A DNA stretch of 64,000 nt from Lachnospiraceae bacterium (GTDB lineage Bacteria > Bacillota > Clostridia > Lachnospirales > Lachnospiraceae). A program made the position numbers and the translations under genes. Below are positions 50,446 through 59,974 of this stretch, in pieces. The notes beneath the pieces were generated by a model that saw nothing but the letters and a program-made list of their open reading frames with translations, was not told the DNA's origin and searched no databases. The stretch spans positions 248,001-312,000 of the forward strand of contig SVFF01000001.1 in NCBI GenBank assembly GCA_015057005.1, in the 5' to 3' direction. The stretch's first letter is position 1. Every line of letters begins with the position of its first letter.

Positions 50446-51753
50446 TTAATCGTGAAGTTTTCTCTTATCAATGACTCTGACTGCCTTACCCTCACTTCTG
50501 GTAATGGACTTAGGAGCCACCAAATGTACCTTGGGATTGATACCCAACATGATCTTCATGTTATTGGCCAGCATCTTCTCCTGGGCTGCCAGATCTCTTA
50601 CCCGGTCGGAGAACTGTTCGGGAGTCAGTTCCACGGAAACATCCAGCGTATCAGTATTGTTGACACGGTCTACTTCGATCAGGTAATTTACGGAATAACC
50701 GGACTTGATCAGCACTGCCTCGATCTGGGAAGGGAATACGTTGACACCGCGGATGATCAGCATGTCATCGCTTCGGCCCATGGGCTTGGTCATTTTGATC
50801 AGGGTACGTCCACAGGAGCATTTCTTTCTGGAAAGTATGCAGATATCTCTGGTGCGGTAACGAATCAGAGGGAAGCCTTCCTTGTCCAGGTTGGTGAATA
50901 CCAGCTCACCCTTGGAGCCCTCAGGCAGCACCTCTCCTGTCTCAGGATCAATGATCTCTGCCAGGAAATGATCCTCATTGATGTGCATACCACTCTGCTC
51001 TTCGCACTCAAAAGCAACACCGGGGCCGGTGCTTTCTGTGAGACCGTAAATATCATAAGCCTTGATGCCCAGGGATTTCTCAATATCGCGGCGCATTTCC
51101 TCTGTCCAGGGCTCTGCTCCGAAAATACCGGCCTTTAAATCAATGTCATCAGGTGTGATCCCCATCTCTTTCATACTTTCGCCCAGGTAGGCTGCGTAGG
51201 AAGGAGTACAGCAAAGAATTGTTGCGTGCAAATCCTGCATGAACTGGATCTGACGCTCTGTATTACCGGAGGACATGGGCAGAGTCAGACAACCCACCTT
51301 CTGGGAACCGCCATTAATACCAAAACCGCCGGTGAACAGGCCGTAGCCATATGCCACCTGGCATACATCCTCATCGTTTCCGCCTGCTGCCACAATAGCT
51401 CTGGCACAGCAGTCTTCCCAAAGTTCTATATCCTTCTGGGTATAAAATGCCACTACGCGGCGACCTGTGGTGCCGCTGGTAGAATGGATTCGTACACAGT
51501 TCTTCAGATCCGTACCTAAAAGGCCGTAGGGATAAGCATCCCGCAGGTCAGCCTTAGTCAAAAAGGGCAGCTTATGCAAATCATCAATAGACTTGATATC
51601 ATCGGGAGTCACTCCCTTTTCGTTCATAAGATTGCGGTAATATTCCACATTCTCGTATACTCTTTTTACCTGTTTTACAAGTTTCTCATTTTGTATGGCG
51701 CGTATCTCTTCATGTGAGGCGCATTCCACTTCCGGCTGAAAATAATTTGCCAT
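50446..51753 (-). CDS. Phenylacetate-CoA ligase family protein
   Basis: IHSTSGTTGRRVVAFYTQKDIELWEDCCARAIVAAGG, YGLTESTGPGVAFEC. Confidence 0.9.
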   Translation of the reverse strand: MANYFQPEVECASHEEIRAIQNEKLVKQVKRVYENVEYYRNLMNEKGVTPDDIKSIDDLHKLPFLTKADLRDAYPYGLLGTDLKNCVRIHSTSGTTGRRVVAFYTQKDIELWEDCCARAIVAAGGNDEDVCQVAYGYGLFTGGFGINGGSQKVGCLTLPMSSGNTERQIQFMQDLHATILCCTPSYAAYLGESMKEMGITPDDIDLKAGIFGAEPWTEEMRRDIEKSLGIKAYDIYGLTESTGPGVAFECEEQSGMHINEDHFLAEIIDPETGEVLPEGSKGELVFTNLDKEGFPLIRYRTRDICILSRKKCSCGRTLIKMTKPMGRSDDMLIIRGVNVFPSQIEAVLIKSGYSVNYLIEVDRVNNTDTLDVSVELTPEQFSDRVRDLAAQEKMLANNMKIMLGINPKVHLVAPKSITRSEGKAVRVIDKRKLHD

Positions 51754-51806
51754 ATTTTTCTCCTTCCGTGCGATTGCGATTTTCCGTAATCAGCACCATG
51801 TATATT

Positions 51807-52634
51807 TTATAATTCCAGCAGTCTTGCAGCATTTTCCCACAAAATTGCCTTTTTCACTTCTTCAGACACAGGCAGCGTTCTTATCGCCTGTATCCCCTTT
51901 GCGGCACAGCTCCATGGGGAATCTGTGGCAAACAATACTTTATCCGGAGCATGCTTGTCCAAAATTTTCAGGAACTGCTCCCGGGATATGTAATCAAATG
52001 TAAAGGAGGTATCCAAATAGACATCCTCTCCTGCCAGATATTCATATACTGCATCCCACTGTTTCCAGCCGCCGGTGTGGGCCAATACCATTTTTTTCGG
52101 CTTAACAGCATCCAGCACTTTGCGCATCCTGTCAGGTGGACAATGTACCGTTTCCGGCAGACCGATATCAATGCCGGCGTGAGTCAGGATAATCAGTCCC
52201 AGACTGTCAGCGTACTCAACAATGTTCATGTACCGCACATCATCAATCATAACACCCTGATAATCCGGATGAATCTTGATTCCCTTTAATCCCATGGCCT
52301 TGATAGCATCCAACTTATTTTTATATTCTTCGCAATCCGGATGAATGCCGCCGAAGGACAGCACTCTGTCACCATACTTGGCGTTTACCTCTGCGGCAAA
52401 GCTGTTGATCCGGTCAAACTGGGAGGGCTTGGTCACTACCGGCAATATCACCGACAGGTCCACTCCCGACCGGTCCATGGATTCGAGCAATCCCTGAAGG
52501 GTGCCGTCCGTGGCCGCCTTGATGCCGGCCTTTTCCTCTAAGGAAGCAATGCTTTTTCCCGCAATGGCGTCCGGAAAAATATGCGTATGAAAATCTATTA
52601 TTTGCGGGAGTTTCGTACATCCCATAGCACTCAT
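51807..52634 (-). CDS. Amidohydrolase family protein (metal-dependent, TIM barrel)
   Basis: IIDFHTHIFPD, GIKIHPDYQGV, LTHAGIDIG, VLAHTGGW, LFATDSPWS. Confidence 0.85.
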   Translation of the reverse strand: MSAMGCTKLPQIIDFHTHIFPDAIAGKSIASLEEKAGIKAATDGTLQGLLESMDRSGVDLSVILPVVTKPSQFDRINSFAAEVNAKYGDRVLSFGGIHPDCEEYKNKLDAIKAMGLKGIKIHPDYQGVMIDDVRYMNIVEYADSLGLIILTHAGIDIGLPETVHCPPDRMRKVLDAVKPKKMVLAHTGGWKQWDAVYEYLAGEDVYLDTSFTFDYISREQFLKILDKHAPDKVLFATDSPWSCAAKGIQAIRTLPVSEEVKKAILWENAARLLEL

Positions 52635-52642
52635 CTCTTTTC

Positions 52643-53218
52643 TTAGGACTCATATCCCAGCATAAATGCTTTTTTGTTGATCTCTACGGTCTTGGGAGGC
52701 ACAGTCTTCCCGATGACCTGCAGCCAGGTCTCCACGGAGAAGTCCATATGCTTTGCTGCCACGCCAAGGACGATCAAATTGAACACTCTGGAATTGCCCA
52801 GCTTCAGTGCTTCCGCCATAGCGTCTACTTTCAAAATCTTGTACTCTTTCTCAAGATTTTCAATAATATTTTCAGGATACACAGCCGCTCCGGTCACTAC
52901 TGTAATGGGGTCGATACGCTGCTCATTTACTACGATAACACCGTCAGGCTTTACAAAGTGAGCATAGCGTTGTGCCTCCAGCATTTCAAATGCAATCAGC
53001 ACATCAGCCTGGCCTTCCTCGACGATGGGCTCCGCCACCTTCTCACCGTAGCGTACAAAAGTCACTACGCTGCCTCCACGCTGGGCCATACCGTGTACCT
53101 CAGAGAGCTTTACATCGTAGCCGGCCTCCAGGGTGATACCGCCTAAGATCCGGCTGGTGAGCAGGGTACCCTGGCCGCCTACGCCCACGATCATGATATT
53201 CTTTGTCTTGTTTGCCAT
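52643..53218 (-). CDS. iorB: Indolepyruvate ferredoxin oxidoreductase beta subunit
   Basis: MANKTKNIMIVGVGGQGTLLTSRILGGITLEAGYDVKLSEVHGMAQRGGSVVTFVRYG. Confidence 0.9.
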   Translation of the reverse strand: MANKTKNIMIVGVGGQGTLLTSRILGGITLEAGYDVKLSEVHGMAQRGGSVVTFVRYGEKVAEPIVEEGQADVLIAFEMLEAQRYAHFVKPDGVIVVNEQRIDPITVVTGAAVYPENIIENLEKEYKILKVDAMAEALKLGNSRVFNLIVLGVAAKHMDFSVETWLQVIGKTVPPKTVEINKKAFMLGYES

Positions 53219-53225
53219 ATCGTTC

Positions 53226-54968
53226 TTACACCTCCACCTTTTCGATCGCACCGAATTTGCAAAGCTGCATACACAGACCACAGCCGTTGCACATGGTCTC
53301 GTCAATAGCGATGGTACCATCTGCATTCTTTGTCAGCGCAGGGCAGCCGGGACGCAGACACATACCGCACTTTTTGCACTTTTCGGAGATGGCAACACAT
53401 TTGGTGTTGGTCTTCTTCTGGTCCTTTAAAAGTACGCAGGGAGCCTTGGTAATGATCACGGATACTTCGTCTTTGGCAACCTCTGCCTTGATCACTTTCT
53501 CCAGTTCTGCAATGTCAAAGGCATTTACTTCCACTACATTCTTAATGCCCATAGCCTTGCACAGATGGTAAATATTGATAGCAGGCACTTCCTCGCCCAT
53601 CAGGGTCTTGCCGGTAGCGGCATGGTCCTGATGTCCGGTCATACCGGTGGTGGAATTGTCAAGGATCATAACCGTGCCGGTGCCCTGATTGTAAACCATA
53701 TTCATCAGGGAATTCACACCGGTGTGCATGAAGGTGGAATCACCGATCACTGCCACCCAGTTCTTGATGTAATCCTTGCCCTTGGCTTTTTCCATGCCGT
53801 GGAGGCTGGAAATGCTGGCGCCCATACAGATAGTGGTATCCACTACGCTCAAGGGAGCAACCGCACCCAGGGTGTAGCAGCCAATATCGCCTGCTGCGTG
53901 AATCTTTAACTTGTTCAGCACAGAGTATACGCTTCTGTGAGGACAGCCGGGACAGAGAATGGGAGGTCTTGCAGGTACCTGGGCAGGTGCCTTTACAGCC
54001 ACTTCTTCCTTTAATACTGCCCTGCGGATCATGTTGGCGCTGTACTCACCCTGCACGGTAAAGATCTCCTTACCGATACATTTGATGCCCCAGGACTTGA
54101 TCTGCTCCTCAAATACAGGCTCCAGTTCCTCAAAAATATACAATGTCTCCACCTTGGAGGCAAATTCTTCAATTAATTTTCTGGGCAGGGGATGCACCAG
54201 ACCCAGCTTCAGCACGGAAGCATCAGGGCAAGCCTCTTTTACATACTGATATGCGATACCGCTGGTGATGAAACCGATCTTAGTATCGTTAATCTCCATC
54301 TTGTTGATGGGCATATTGCAGGCGTCAGCCGCCATATCTTTTAATCTCTTCTCCACGAACACGTGACGGCCCTTTGCATTGCCGGGCATCATAACGTACT
54401 TGGAAGCATTTCTCTCGTAAACCTTGTCAGCAGGCTCACATCTGTCCTCCAAAGTCACAGGGCCCTGGGAATGGGACAGACGGGTGGTGGTGCGCAGGAT
54501 CACGGGGGTGTCGTATTTCTCGGACAGTTCAAAGGCATATTTCATGAAATCCTTTGCTTCCTGGGAGTCACTGGGCTCCAGCACAGGCACCATTGCTGCT
54601 CTGGCCACGCATCTGGTATCCTGCTCATTCTGGGAGGAGTACAGGCCGGGATCATCCGCCGCCACTAATACCAGACCGCCGTTTACACCGCTGTAAGCTA
54701 CGGTATAAAGAGGGTCGGAAGCCACGTTCACACCGACATGCTTCATGGAAGCCATGGAACGCACGCCGCTGATGGAAGCGCCGATTGCCACCTCCATAGC
54801 CACTTTCTCGTTGGGAGACCACTCAGCGTAGATCTCCGGATATTTTACGATATTTTCACTGATTTCGGTGCTGGGCGTACCGGGGTATGCTGCCGATACT
54901 TTCACGCCTGCTTCATAGGCGCCTCTGGCAATGGCTTCATTGCCCAGCATGATTTTCATATTGCTCAT
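53226..54968 (-). CDS. iorA: Indolepyruvate ferredoxin oxidoreductase alpha subunit
   Basis: MLGNEAIARGAYEAGVKVSAAYPGTPSTEI...CPGCPHRSVY...GDIGCYTLG...; C-terminal ferredoxin cysteine clusters. Confidence 0.95.
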   Translation of the reverse strand: MSNMKIMLGNEAIARGAYEAGVKVSAAYPGTPSTEISENIVKYPEIYAEWSPNEKVAMEVAIGASISGVRSMASMKHVGVNVASDPLYTVAYSGVNGGLVLVAADDPGLYSSQNEQDTRCVARAAMVPVLEPSDSQEAKDFMKYAFELSEKYDTPVILRTTTRLSHSQGPVTLEDRCEPADKVYERNASKYVMMPGNAKGRHVFVEKRLKDMAADACNMPINKMEINDTKIGFITSGIAYQYVKEACPDASVLKLGLVHPLPRKLIEEFASKVETLYIFEELEPVFEEQIKSWGIKCIGKEIFTVQGEYSANMIRRAVLKEEVAVKAPAQVPARPPILCPGCPHRSVYSVLNKLKIHAAGDIGCYTLGAVAPLSVVDTTICMGASISSLHGMEKAKGKDYIKNWVAVIGDSTFMHTGVNSLMNMVYNQGTGTVMILDNSTTGMTGHQDHAATGKTLMGEEVPAINIYHLCKAMGIKNVVEVNAFDIAELEKVIKAEVAKDEVSVIITKAPCVLLKDQKKTNTKCVAISEKCKKCGMCLRPGCPALTKNADGTIAIDETMCNGCGLCMQLCKFGAIEKVEV

Positions 54969-54986
54969 CTATATTATTTCCTTTCA

Positions 54987-56621
54987 TCACTCTTCGTTCT
55001 GCTCTGCGATCAGACGGCTGGAACCGTAAATCTCACGCAGCTTGGGCTTTTCGATCTTGCCGGTAGGATTGCGGGGGATATCTGCGAAGATCACCATGCG
55101 GGGACGCTTGTAACGGGGCAGAGCCTTGCAGAACAGATCCACCTCTTCCTTGGTCATCTCAAAGCCTTCCTTCACTTCGATGATCGCCGCTGCGATCTCA
55201 CCCAGACGCTTGTCCTTCATACCGATCACTGCCACATCGTGAACCTTGTTGTTGGTGCGGATGAAGTCCTCGATCTGTACGGGATACAGGTTCTCACCGC
55301 CGCTGATGATAACGTCTTTCTTACGGTCTACCAGGAAGATGAAGCCGTCCTCATCCTCCTGCGCCATATCACCGGTAAAGAGCCAACCGTCAGAGAGCAC
55401 CTCATTGGTGGCTTTCTCATCGCGGTAGTAGCAGGTCATGACGCCGGGACCCTTTACAGCCAGCTCACCCACTTCGCCGCGCTTCACAGTGTTGCGCTGC
55501 TCATCCACGATGCGCACTTCCCAGCCGTAACCGGGAACACCGATGGCGCCCACCTTGTGAATATTTTCCACGCCCAGATGCACACAGCCGGGACCGATGG
55601 ACTCGGACAGACCGTAGTTGGTGTCGTAGGCATGATTGGGGAAGATATTCTTCCACCTCTTGATCAGACTCTGGGGAACGGGCTGTGCACCGATGTGCAT
55701 CAGACGCCACTGTTCCAGCTGGTAATCATCCAGATTGACCTTACCGTTCTCGATAGCCTCCAGGATATCCTGTGCCCAGGGCACCAGGAGCCACACGATG
55801 GTACACTTTTCTTTGGAGACTGCCTCCAGGATAAACTCAGGCTTAGTACCCTTCAAAAGCACTGCCTTGCTTCCGGACAGAAGGCTTCCGAACCAGTGCA
55901 TCTTGGCACCGGTGTGGTACAGAGGAGGAATGCACAGGAATACATCATCCCTCTGCTGGCCGTGATGGGCCTGTTCCACCTTGGCAGCATGTACCAGACT
56001 TCTGTGTTTATGTAAGATTGCCTTGGGGAAACCGGTGGTACCGGAGGAGAAATAAATCGCTCCGTCATCCTCATCGGAAATCTCGATCTGAGGCGCGCGG
56101 CTGGAGCAGTTGGCTGACAGGGAAGTGTAATCCTCCGCAAAGCCGGGACATCCCTCGCCCACGTAGATCAACATTCTGCCTTTGCTGATCCTGTCTGCAA
56201 TTTCCTCCACTCGACCGATAAAGGGATTGCTGAACACCAGCACATCGACCTCTGCCAAATTGACACAGTATTCAATTTCATCTGCAGAATAACGGAAGTT
56301 CAAAGGCACTGCCAGCGCTCCGGTCTTTAAGATGCCGAAATAAATAGGCAGCCACTCCAGACCGTTCATCATCAGGATCGCTACCTTGTCACCCTTGGTA
56401 ACGCCTCGCTGGATCAGCAGGTTGGCAAAACGGTTGGCCTTTTCATCAAACACGCTCCATGTGATCTCACGGCGGTAGCTGGTCTTGGGAGTACGCTGTA
56501 CCAGCTCATACTCTTTCCAGGTCACTCTGGATTCTTCTTCTATTTCAGGATTGATCTCTACCAGACAAATGTCTTCGGGATACTCCCTGGCATTTTTCTC
56601 TAAAAATTCTGTAATCGGCAT
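54987..56621 (-). CDS. AMP-dependent acyl-CoA synthetase/ligase
   Basis: IYFSSGTTGFPKAILHKHRS, NYGLSESIGPGCVHLG, SDGWLFTGDMAQEDEDGFIFLVDRKKDVIISGGENLYP. Confidence 0.93.
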   Translation of the reverse strand: MPITEFLEKNAREYPEDICLVEINPEIEEESRVTWKEYELVQRTPKTSYRREITWSVFDEKANRFANLLIQRGVTKGDKVAILMMNGLEWLPIYFGILKTGALAVPLNFRYSADEIEYCVNLAEVDVLVFSNPFIGRVEEIADRISKGRMLIYVGEGCPGFAEDYTSLSANCSSRAPQIEISDEDDGAIYFSSGTTGFPKAILHKHRSLVHAAKVEQAHHGQQRDDVFLCIPPLYHTGAKMHWFGSLLSGSKAVLLKGTKPEFILEAVSKEKCTIVWLLVPWAQDILEAIENGKVNLDDYQLEQWRLMHIGAQPVPQSLIKRWKNIFPNHAYDTNYGLSESIGPGCVHLGVENIHKVGAIGVPGYGWEVRIVDEQRNTVKRGEVGELAVKGPGVMTCYYRDEKATNEVLSDGWLFTGDMAQEDEDGFIFLVDRKKDVIISGGENLYPVQIEDFIRTNNKVHDVAVIGMKDKRLGEIAAAIIEVKEGFEMTKEEVDLFCKALPRYKRPRMVIFADIPRNPTGKIEKPKLREIYGSSRLIAEQNEE

Positions 56622-56778
56622 GATTCCCTCTCTTGTTTCCGCACTATTCGCGGTATTTCCACTATATATTTTTACGATTTAACGCTTTATTGCGTGAAAT
56701 TATAAAACCGATTATAACAAACAAAGAACGGACTGTCAATTTTTATTCACAAATTTGATTTCAAATTTCACCCTGTTC

Positions 56779-57249
56779 TTAATTCAAAAGCACGATTCCC
56801 AGATTCAGGTAAGCCGCATAGGTCAACCAGACCAGATATGGTACCATCAGCCAGGCCGCCGGCTTTGAAATACGGTAAAACAGTAAAATAGTATACAGCA
56901 CCAACACCCACAAAAGGATCAGCCAGAAGAACGCAAAGGTATACCAGCCGAACCGGAAGAATACAATGGGCCACAGGAAATTGACCACTAACTGCACGCC
57001 ATAAACGGTCAGTGCACCGCTTACTTCCTCCAGCTCTTTCCCGGAAGTATAAACCAGATAGGAAGCAATTCCCATCAGCGTGTAGAGAATCGTCCACACA
57101 ATGGGAAAGAGAATCCCCGGCGGCGCAAAGGGCGGCTGCTGCAAATTCTCAAACACCTCCATACTATCCCGGGTAAGCAGTCCCGCTGCTGCTCCCACCA
57201 GCAGCGGAATTGCCACTGCAATCAATAAATTCCGTAAATTTTTCTCCAT
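56779..57249 (-). CDS. tspO: TspO/MBR family protein
   Basis: 5 TM; FENLQQPPFAPPGILFPIVWTILYTLMGIASYLVY...NFLWPIVFF. Confidence 0.88.
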   Translation of the reverse strand: MEKNLRNLLIAVAIPLLVGAAAGLLTRDSMEVFENLQQPPFAPPGILFPIVWTILYTLMGIASYLVYTSGKELEEVSGALTVYGVQLVVNFLWPIVFFRFGWYTFAFFWLILLWVLVLYTILLFYRISKPAAWLMVPYLVWLTYAAYLNLGIVLLN

Positions 57250-57466
57250 AAAACTCCCTGCGCACATTCTTTATCGCCTGCATTTCACCACAACATGCCT
57301 GGCGAACTGTATGCCGCATCACGCTATCTTTACTTCAAATATATAAGAAGCAACAGAAAAATATTCACAAAATTCCCTTCCTTGCATATTCCTTTCTTTT
57401 TGACACACACTACAAAGTGTACATTTATGTTGCTCACTTAATCATTCACTTTAAACGGAGGTCCCC

Positions 57467-57901
57467 ATGGAAAATAAAGATACGATACTCTTGCTGAAAG
57501 AATGTGATGCCGGCACCAAAATGGGCGTCACATCCATTGACGATGTTCTGGAATATGTAGAAAATAAAGATCTGAAGGCCTTGCTTGAAAAAAGCAAGGA
57601 GCATCACGAAGCCCTGGGAAATGAGCTTCACTCCCTGCTCCTTACCTACGGCAGCGATGAAAAAGAGCCGGCCCCAATGGCAAAAGGCATGTCATGGCTG
57701 AAAACAAACATGAAACTGACCATGAACAACAGCGATTCCACTGTGGCCGACCTGCTGATCGACGGCTGTAATATGGGCGTAAAGTCCCTGTACAAGTACC
57801 TGAACCAATACCCTGCCGCTGATTTGAAAGTCAAAAATCTTTGTCAAAAATTAATTGATATTGAAGAAGAATTATGTCGGGATCTGCGGGTGTACTTGTA
57901 A
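57467..57901 (+). CDS. DUF2383/PA2169-like four-helix-bundle protein
   Basis: LLLKECDAGTKMGVTSIDDVLEYVENKDLKALLEKSKEHHEALGNELHSLL; GGAGG SD. Confidence 0.6.
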   Translation: MENKDTILLLKECDAGTKMGVTSIDDVLEYVENKDLKALLEKSKEHHEALGNELHSLLLTYGSDEKEPAPMAKGMSWLKTNMKLTMNNSDSTVADLLIDGCNMGVKSLYKYLNQYPAADLKVKNLCQKLIDIEEELCRDLRVYL

Positions 57902-59113
57902 TCTTCCGCCTATCATCACCATTTTGATATTGATATTTTCATCAAACACTACAATATCCGCATCCTTCCCCACAGCAATGCTGCCTTTTTTCCCGTCTAT
58001 GCCCATCACTCTGGCCGGCGTCAGTGTCATCATTTTGACCGCATCCGCCAGGGGCACTCCTGCTATCCGGACCATGGTGCGCACCAGACGGTCTGCAGTA
58101 GCCACACTGCCTGCAAAGGCAGTGCGGTCAGGCAGCTTGGCCACACCGTCCTCCACGATCACTTTTTGCCCTGTGGTCAGGTTGCCCAGCAAATATTCCC
58201 CCTCTGCACACCCTGCCGCGCGCATGGAATCGGTCACCAGACAAATCTTGTCCGAGCCCTTGATCTTGTATATCAGACGCAGCAGACTTTCCGGCAAATG
58301 CATCCCGTCCGCAATCACTTCCACGTACATATCGTCTATCAAATATCCGCTTTCCACCACACCAGCATAACGGAGCATATTGATCCTTCTGACCGTGGAC
58401 ATGCCGGAATAAAAATGAGTCAGCAGGTTATAACCGTTTTCATAGGCTTCGACCACCTCTTCATAAATGGCATCGCTGTGACCAATGGAAGCCACAATTC
58501 CCCGTTTTTTCAGTTCCCTGCCCAGCTCCAGCGCCCCGGGAAGTTCCGGCGCCACAGTCCATCTGACAATATCCTCACTGTAATTCAAGATGCTTTCATA
58601 TTCTTCCTTCTCAGGATTTCTGATGTATTTAGGATCCTGGGCACCACGCTGCTCCATAGAAAAATAAGGGCCTTCCAAATGCACTCCCAGAATATTGGGA
58701 ATCCCTTCCGCCTCCTTGCATGTCCTGATAAGATCCAATGTCCGGTACAGATCCTCCGGACTGCCGGAAAGGGTAGTGGGGACAATGGAAGTCGTACCAT
58801 ATCTCATGTGGGCCTTTGTCCCCTCTATGATGGCCTCCGGTGTCCCGTCCATAAAATCATGGCCGCCTCCGCCGTGGGTGTGCAGATCAATAAAGCCCGG
58901 GGAAATATATTGCCCAGCCACGTCGATCACTTCATCATTTTCCTTCAGGCCCCAAATATTCCCTGCCGGAGCAGACGCAGCGTTACCTTTCTCAGAAGAT
59001 CCATATGCTCCTTCCATGATCTGTACTATGATACCATTTTCTACCACCACCCCTGCATTTTCAATGATGCCCAGGGGCGTGATCACTTTACCATTTATTA
59101 AGATTGTTCTCAT
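57872..59113 (-). CDS. nagA: N-acetylglucosamine-6-phosphate deacetylase
   Basis: MRTILINGKVITPLGIIENAGVVVENG...YISPGFIDLHTHGGGGHDFMDG...GVHLEGPYFS...SIGHSDA; start at MRTIL. Confidence 0.93.
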   Translation of the reverse strand: MRTILINGKVITPLGIIENAGVVVENGIIVQIMEGAYGSSEKGNAASAPAGNIWGLKENDEVIDVAGQYISPGFIDLHTHGGGGHDFMDGTPEAIIEGTKAHMRYGTTSIVPTTLSGSPEDLYRTLDLIRTCKEAEGIPNILGVHLEGPYFSMEQRGAQDPKYIRNPEKEEYESILNYSEDIVRWTVAPELPGALELGRELKKRGIVASIGHSDAIYEEVVEAYENGYNLLTHFYSGMSTVRRINMLRYAGVVESGYLIDDMYVEVIADGMHLPESLLRLIYKIKGSDKICLVTDSMRAAGCAEGEYLLGNLTTGQKVIVEDGVAKLPDRTAFAGSVATADRLVRTMVRIAGVPLADAVKMMTLTPARVMGIDGKKGSIAVGKDADIVVFDENINIKMVMIGGRLQVHPQIPT

Positions 59114-59200
59114 ACAATTCTCCTTGCAGCTTTTCATTCCCTGCAAATATATTTCATCCTATCTGCCAATCGGCATCCGACCCCTATAGCAAGTAGTCCT

Positions 59201-59974
59201 TTACATGTCTACGGGCAAGGAATCCACATCCACAAAAAGTACGCAGTTTTCGTGAGTCCTGAGAATGGAAGCCGGACATTTTGTGGAAATATCATCCCGA
59301 AGTGTGTGATACACAGCGCTTCTCTTATTGCTTCCGGGTACCACAGTGAACAGATACTGCCCTGACATCATAGCCGGAACAGTAAGCGTTACTGCGTGAG
59401 TGGGGACCTCTTCAATCTCTGCAAAGCATTTATCATTCACCTGCTGCTGTCTGCAGGCCTGATCCAGCTCCACCACTTTTACCGTTTCAAGATCTGCAAA
59501 ATCCGCAACCGGAGGATCATTAAAGGCAATATGGCCGTTTTCACCAATGCCCAGGCAGATGATATCAATGGGCTCTGCTTCAAACAATCCTGCATACCGC
59601 TCACATTCCTCCCGGGGATTTTCTCTTTTGGGATCCAGCAAATGTACTTTGCCGGGTTTTACAATATCAAACAGCTTCCTGCGCAAAAACAGACTGAATC
59701 TCTGCTCCGCCCCAGGCGCAAGCCCTATATACTCATCCATGTGAAATACTTCCACTCTGTCCCATGGAAGATCCACGATACGGGTCAGCGTGTCCAGAAA
59801 TTCATTCTGGGAAGGAGCCGCACCGAACACCATGCGGATGGTCTCCTTCTCTGCCAACAGTTTTTTCATACAGTCTGCTACTGCCAGGGCTGCTGCCGCT
59901 CCCATCTGCTTTCTGTCTGCAAAGACCTTTATCTGCAATTTGTCTACTTGCTCTGTATAAATTGGTGTGTTCAT
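59201..59974 (-). CDS. nagB: Glucosamine-6-phosphate deaminase / 6-phosphogluconolactonase family
   Basis: VFHMDEYIGLAPGAEQRFSLFLRRKLFD...ICLGIGENGHIAFNDPP...HAVTLTVPAMM. Confidence 0.9.
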   Translation of the reverse strand: MNTPIYTEQVDKLQIKVFADRKQMGAAAALAVADCMKKLLAEKETIRMVFGAAPSQNEFLDTLTRIVDLPWDRVEVFHMDEYIGLAPGAEQRFSLFLRRKLFDIVKPGKVHLLDPKRENPREECERYAGLFEAEPIDIICLGIGENGHIAFNDPPVADFADLETVKVVELDQACRQQQVNDKCFAEIEEVPTHAVTLTVPAMMSGQYLFTVVPGSNKRSAVYHTLRDDISTKCPASILRTHENCVLFVDVDSLPVDM

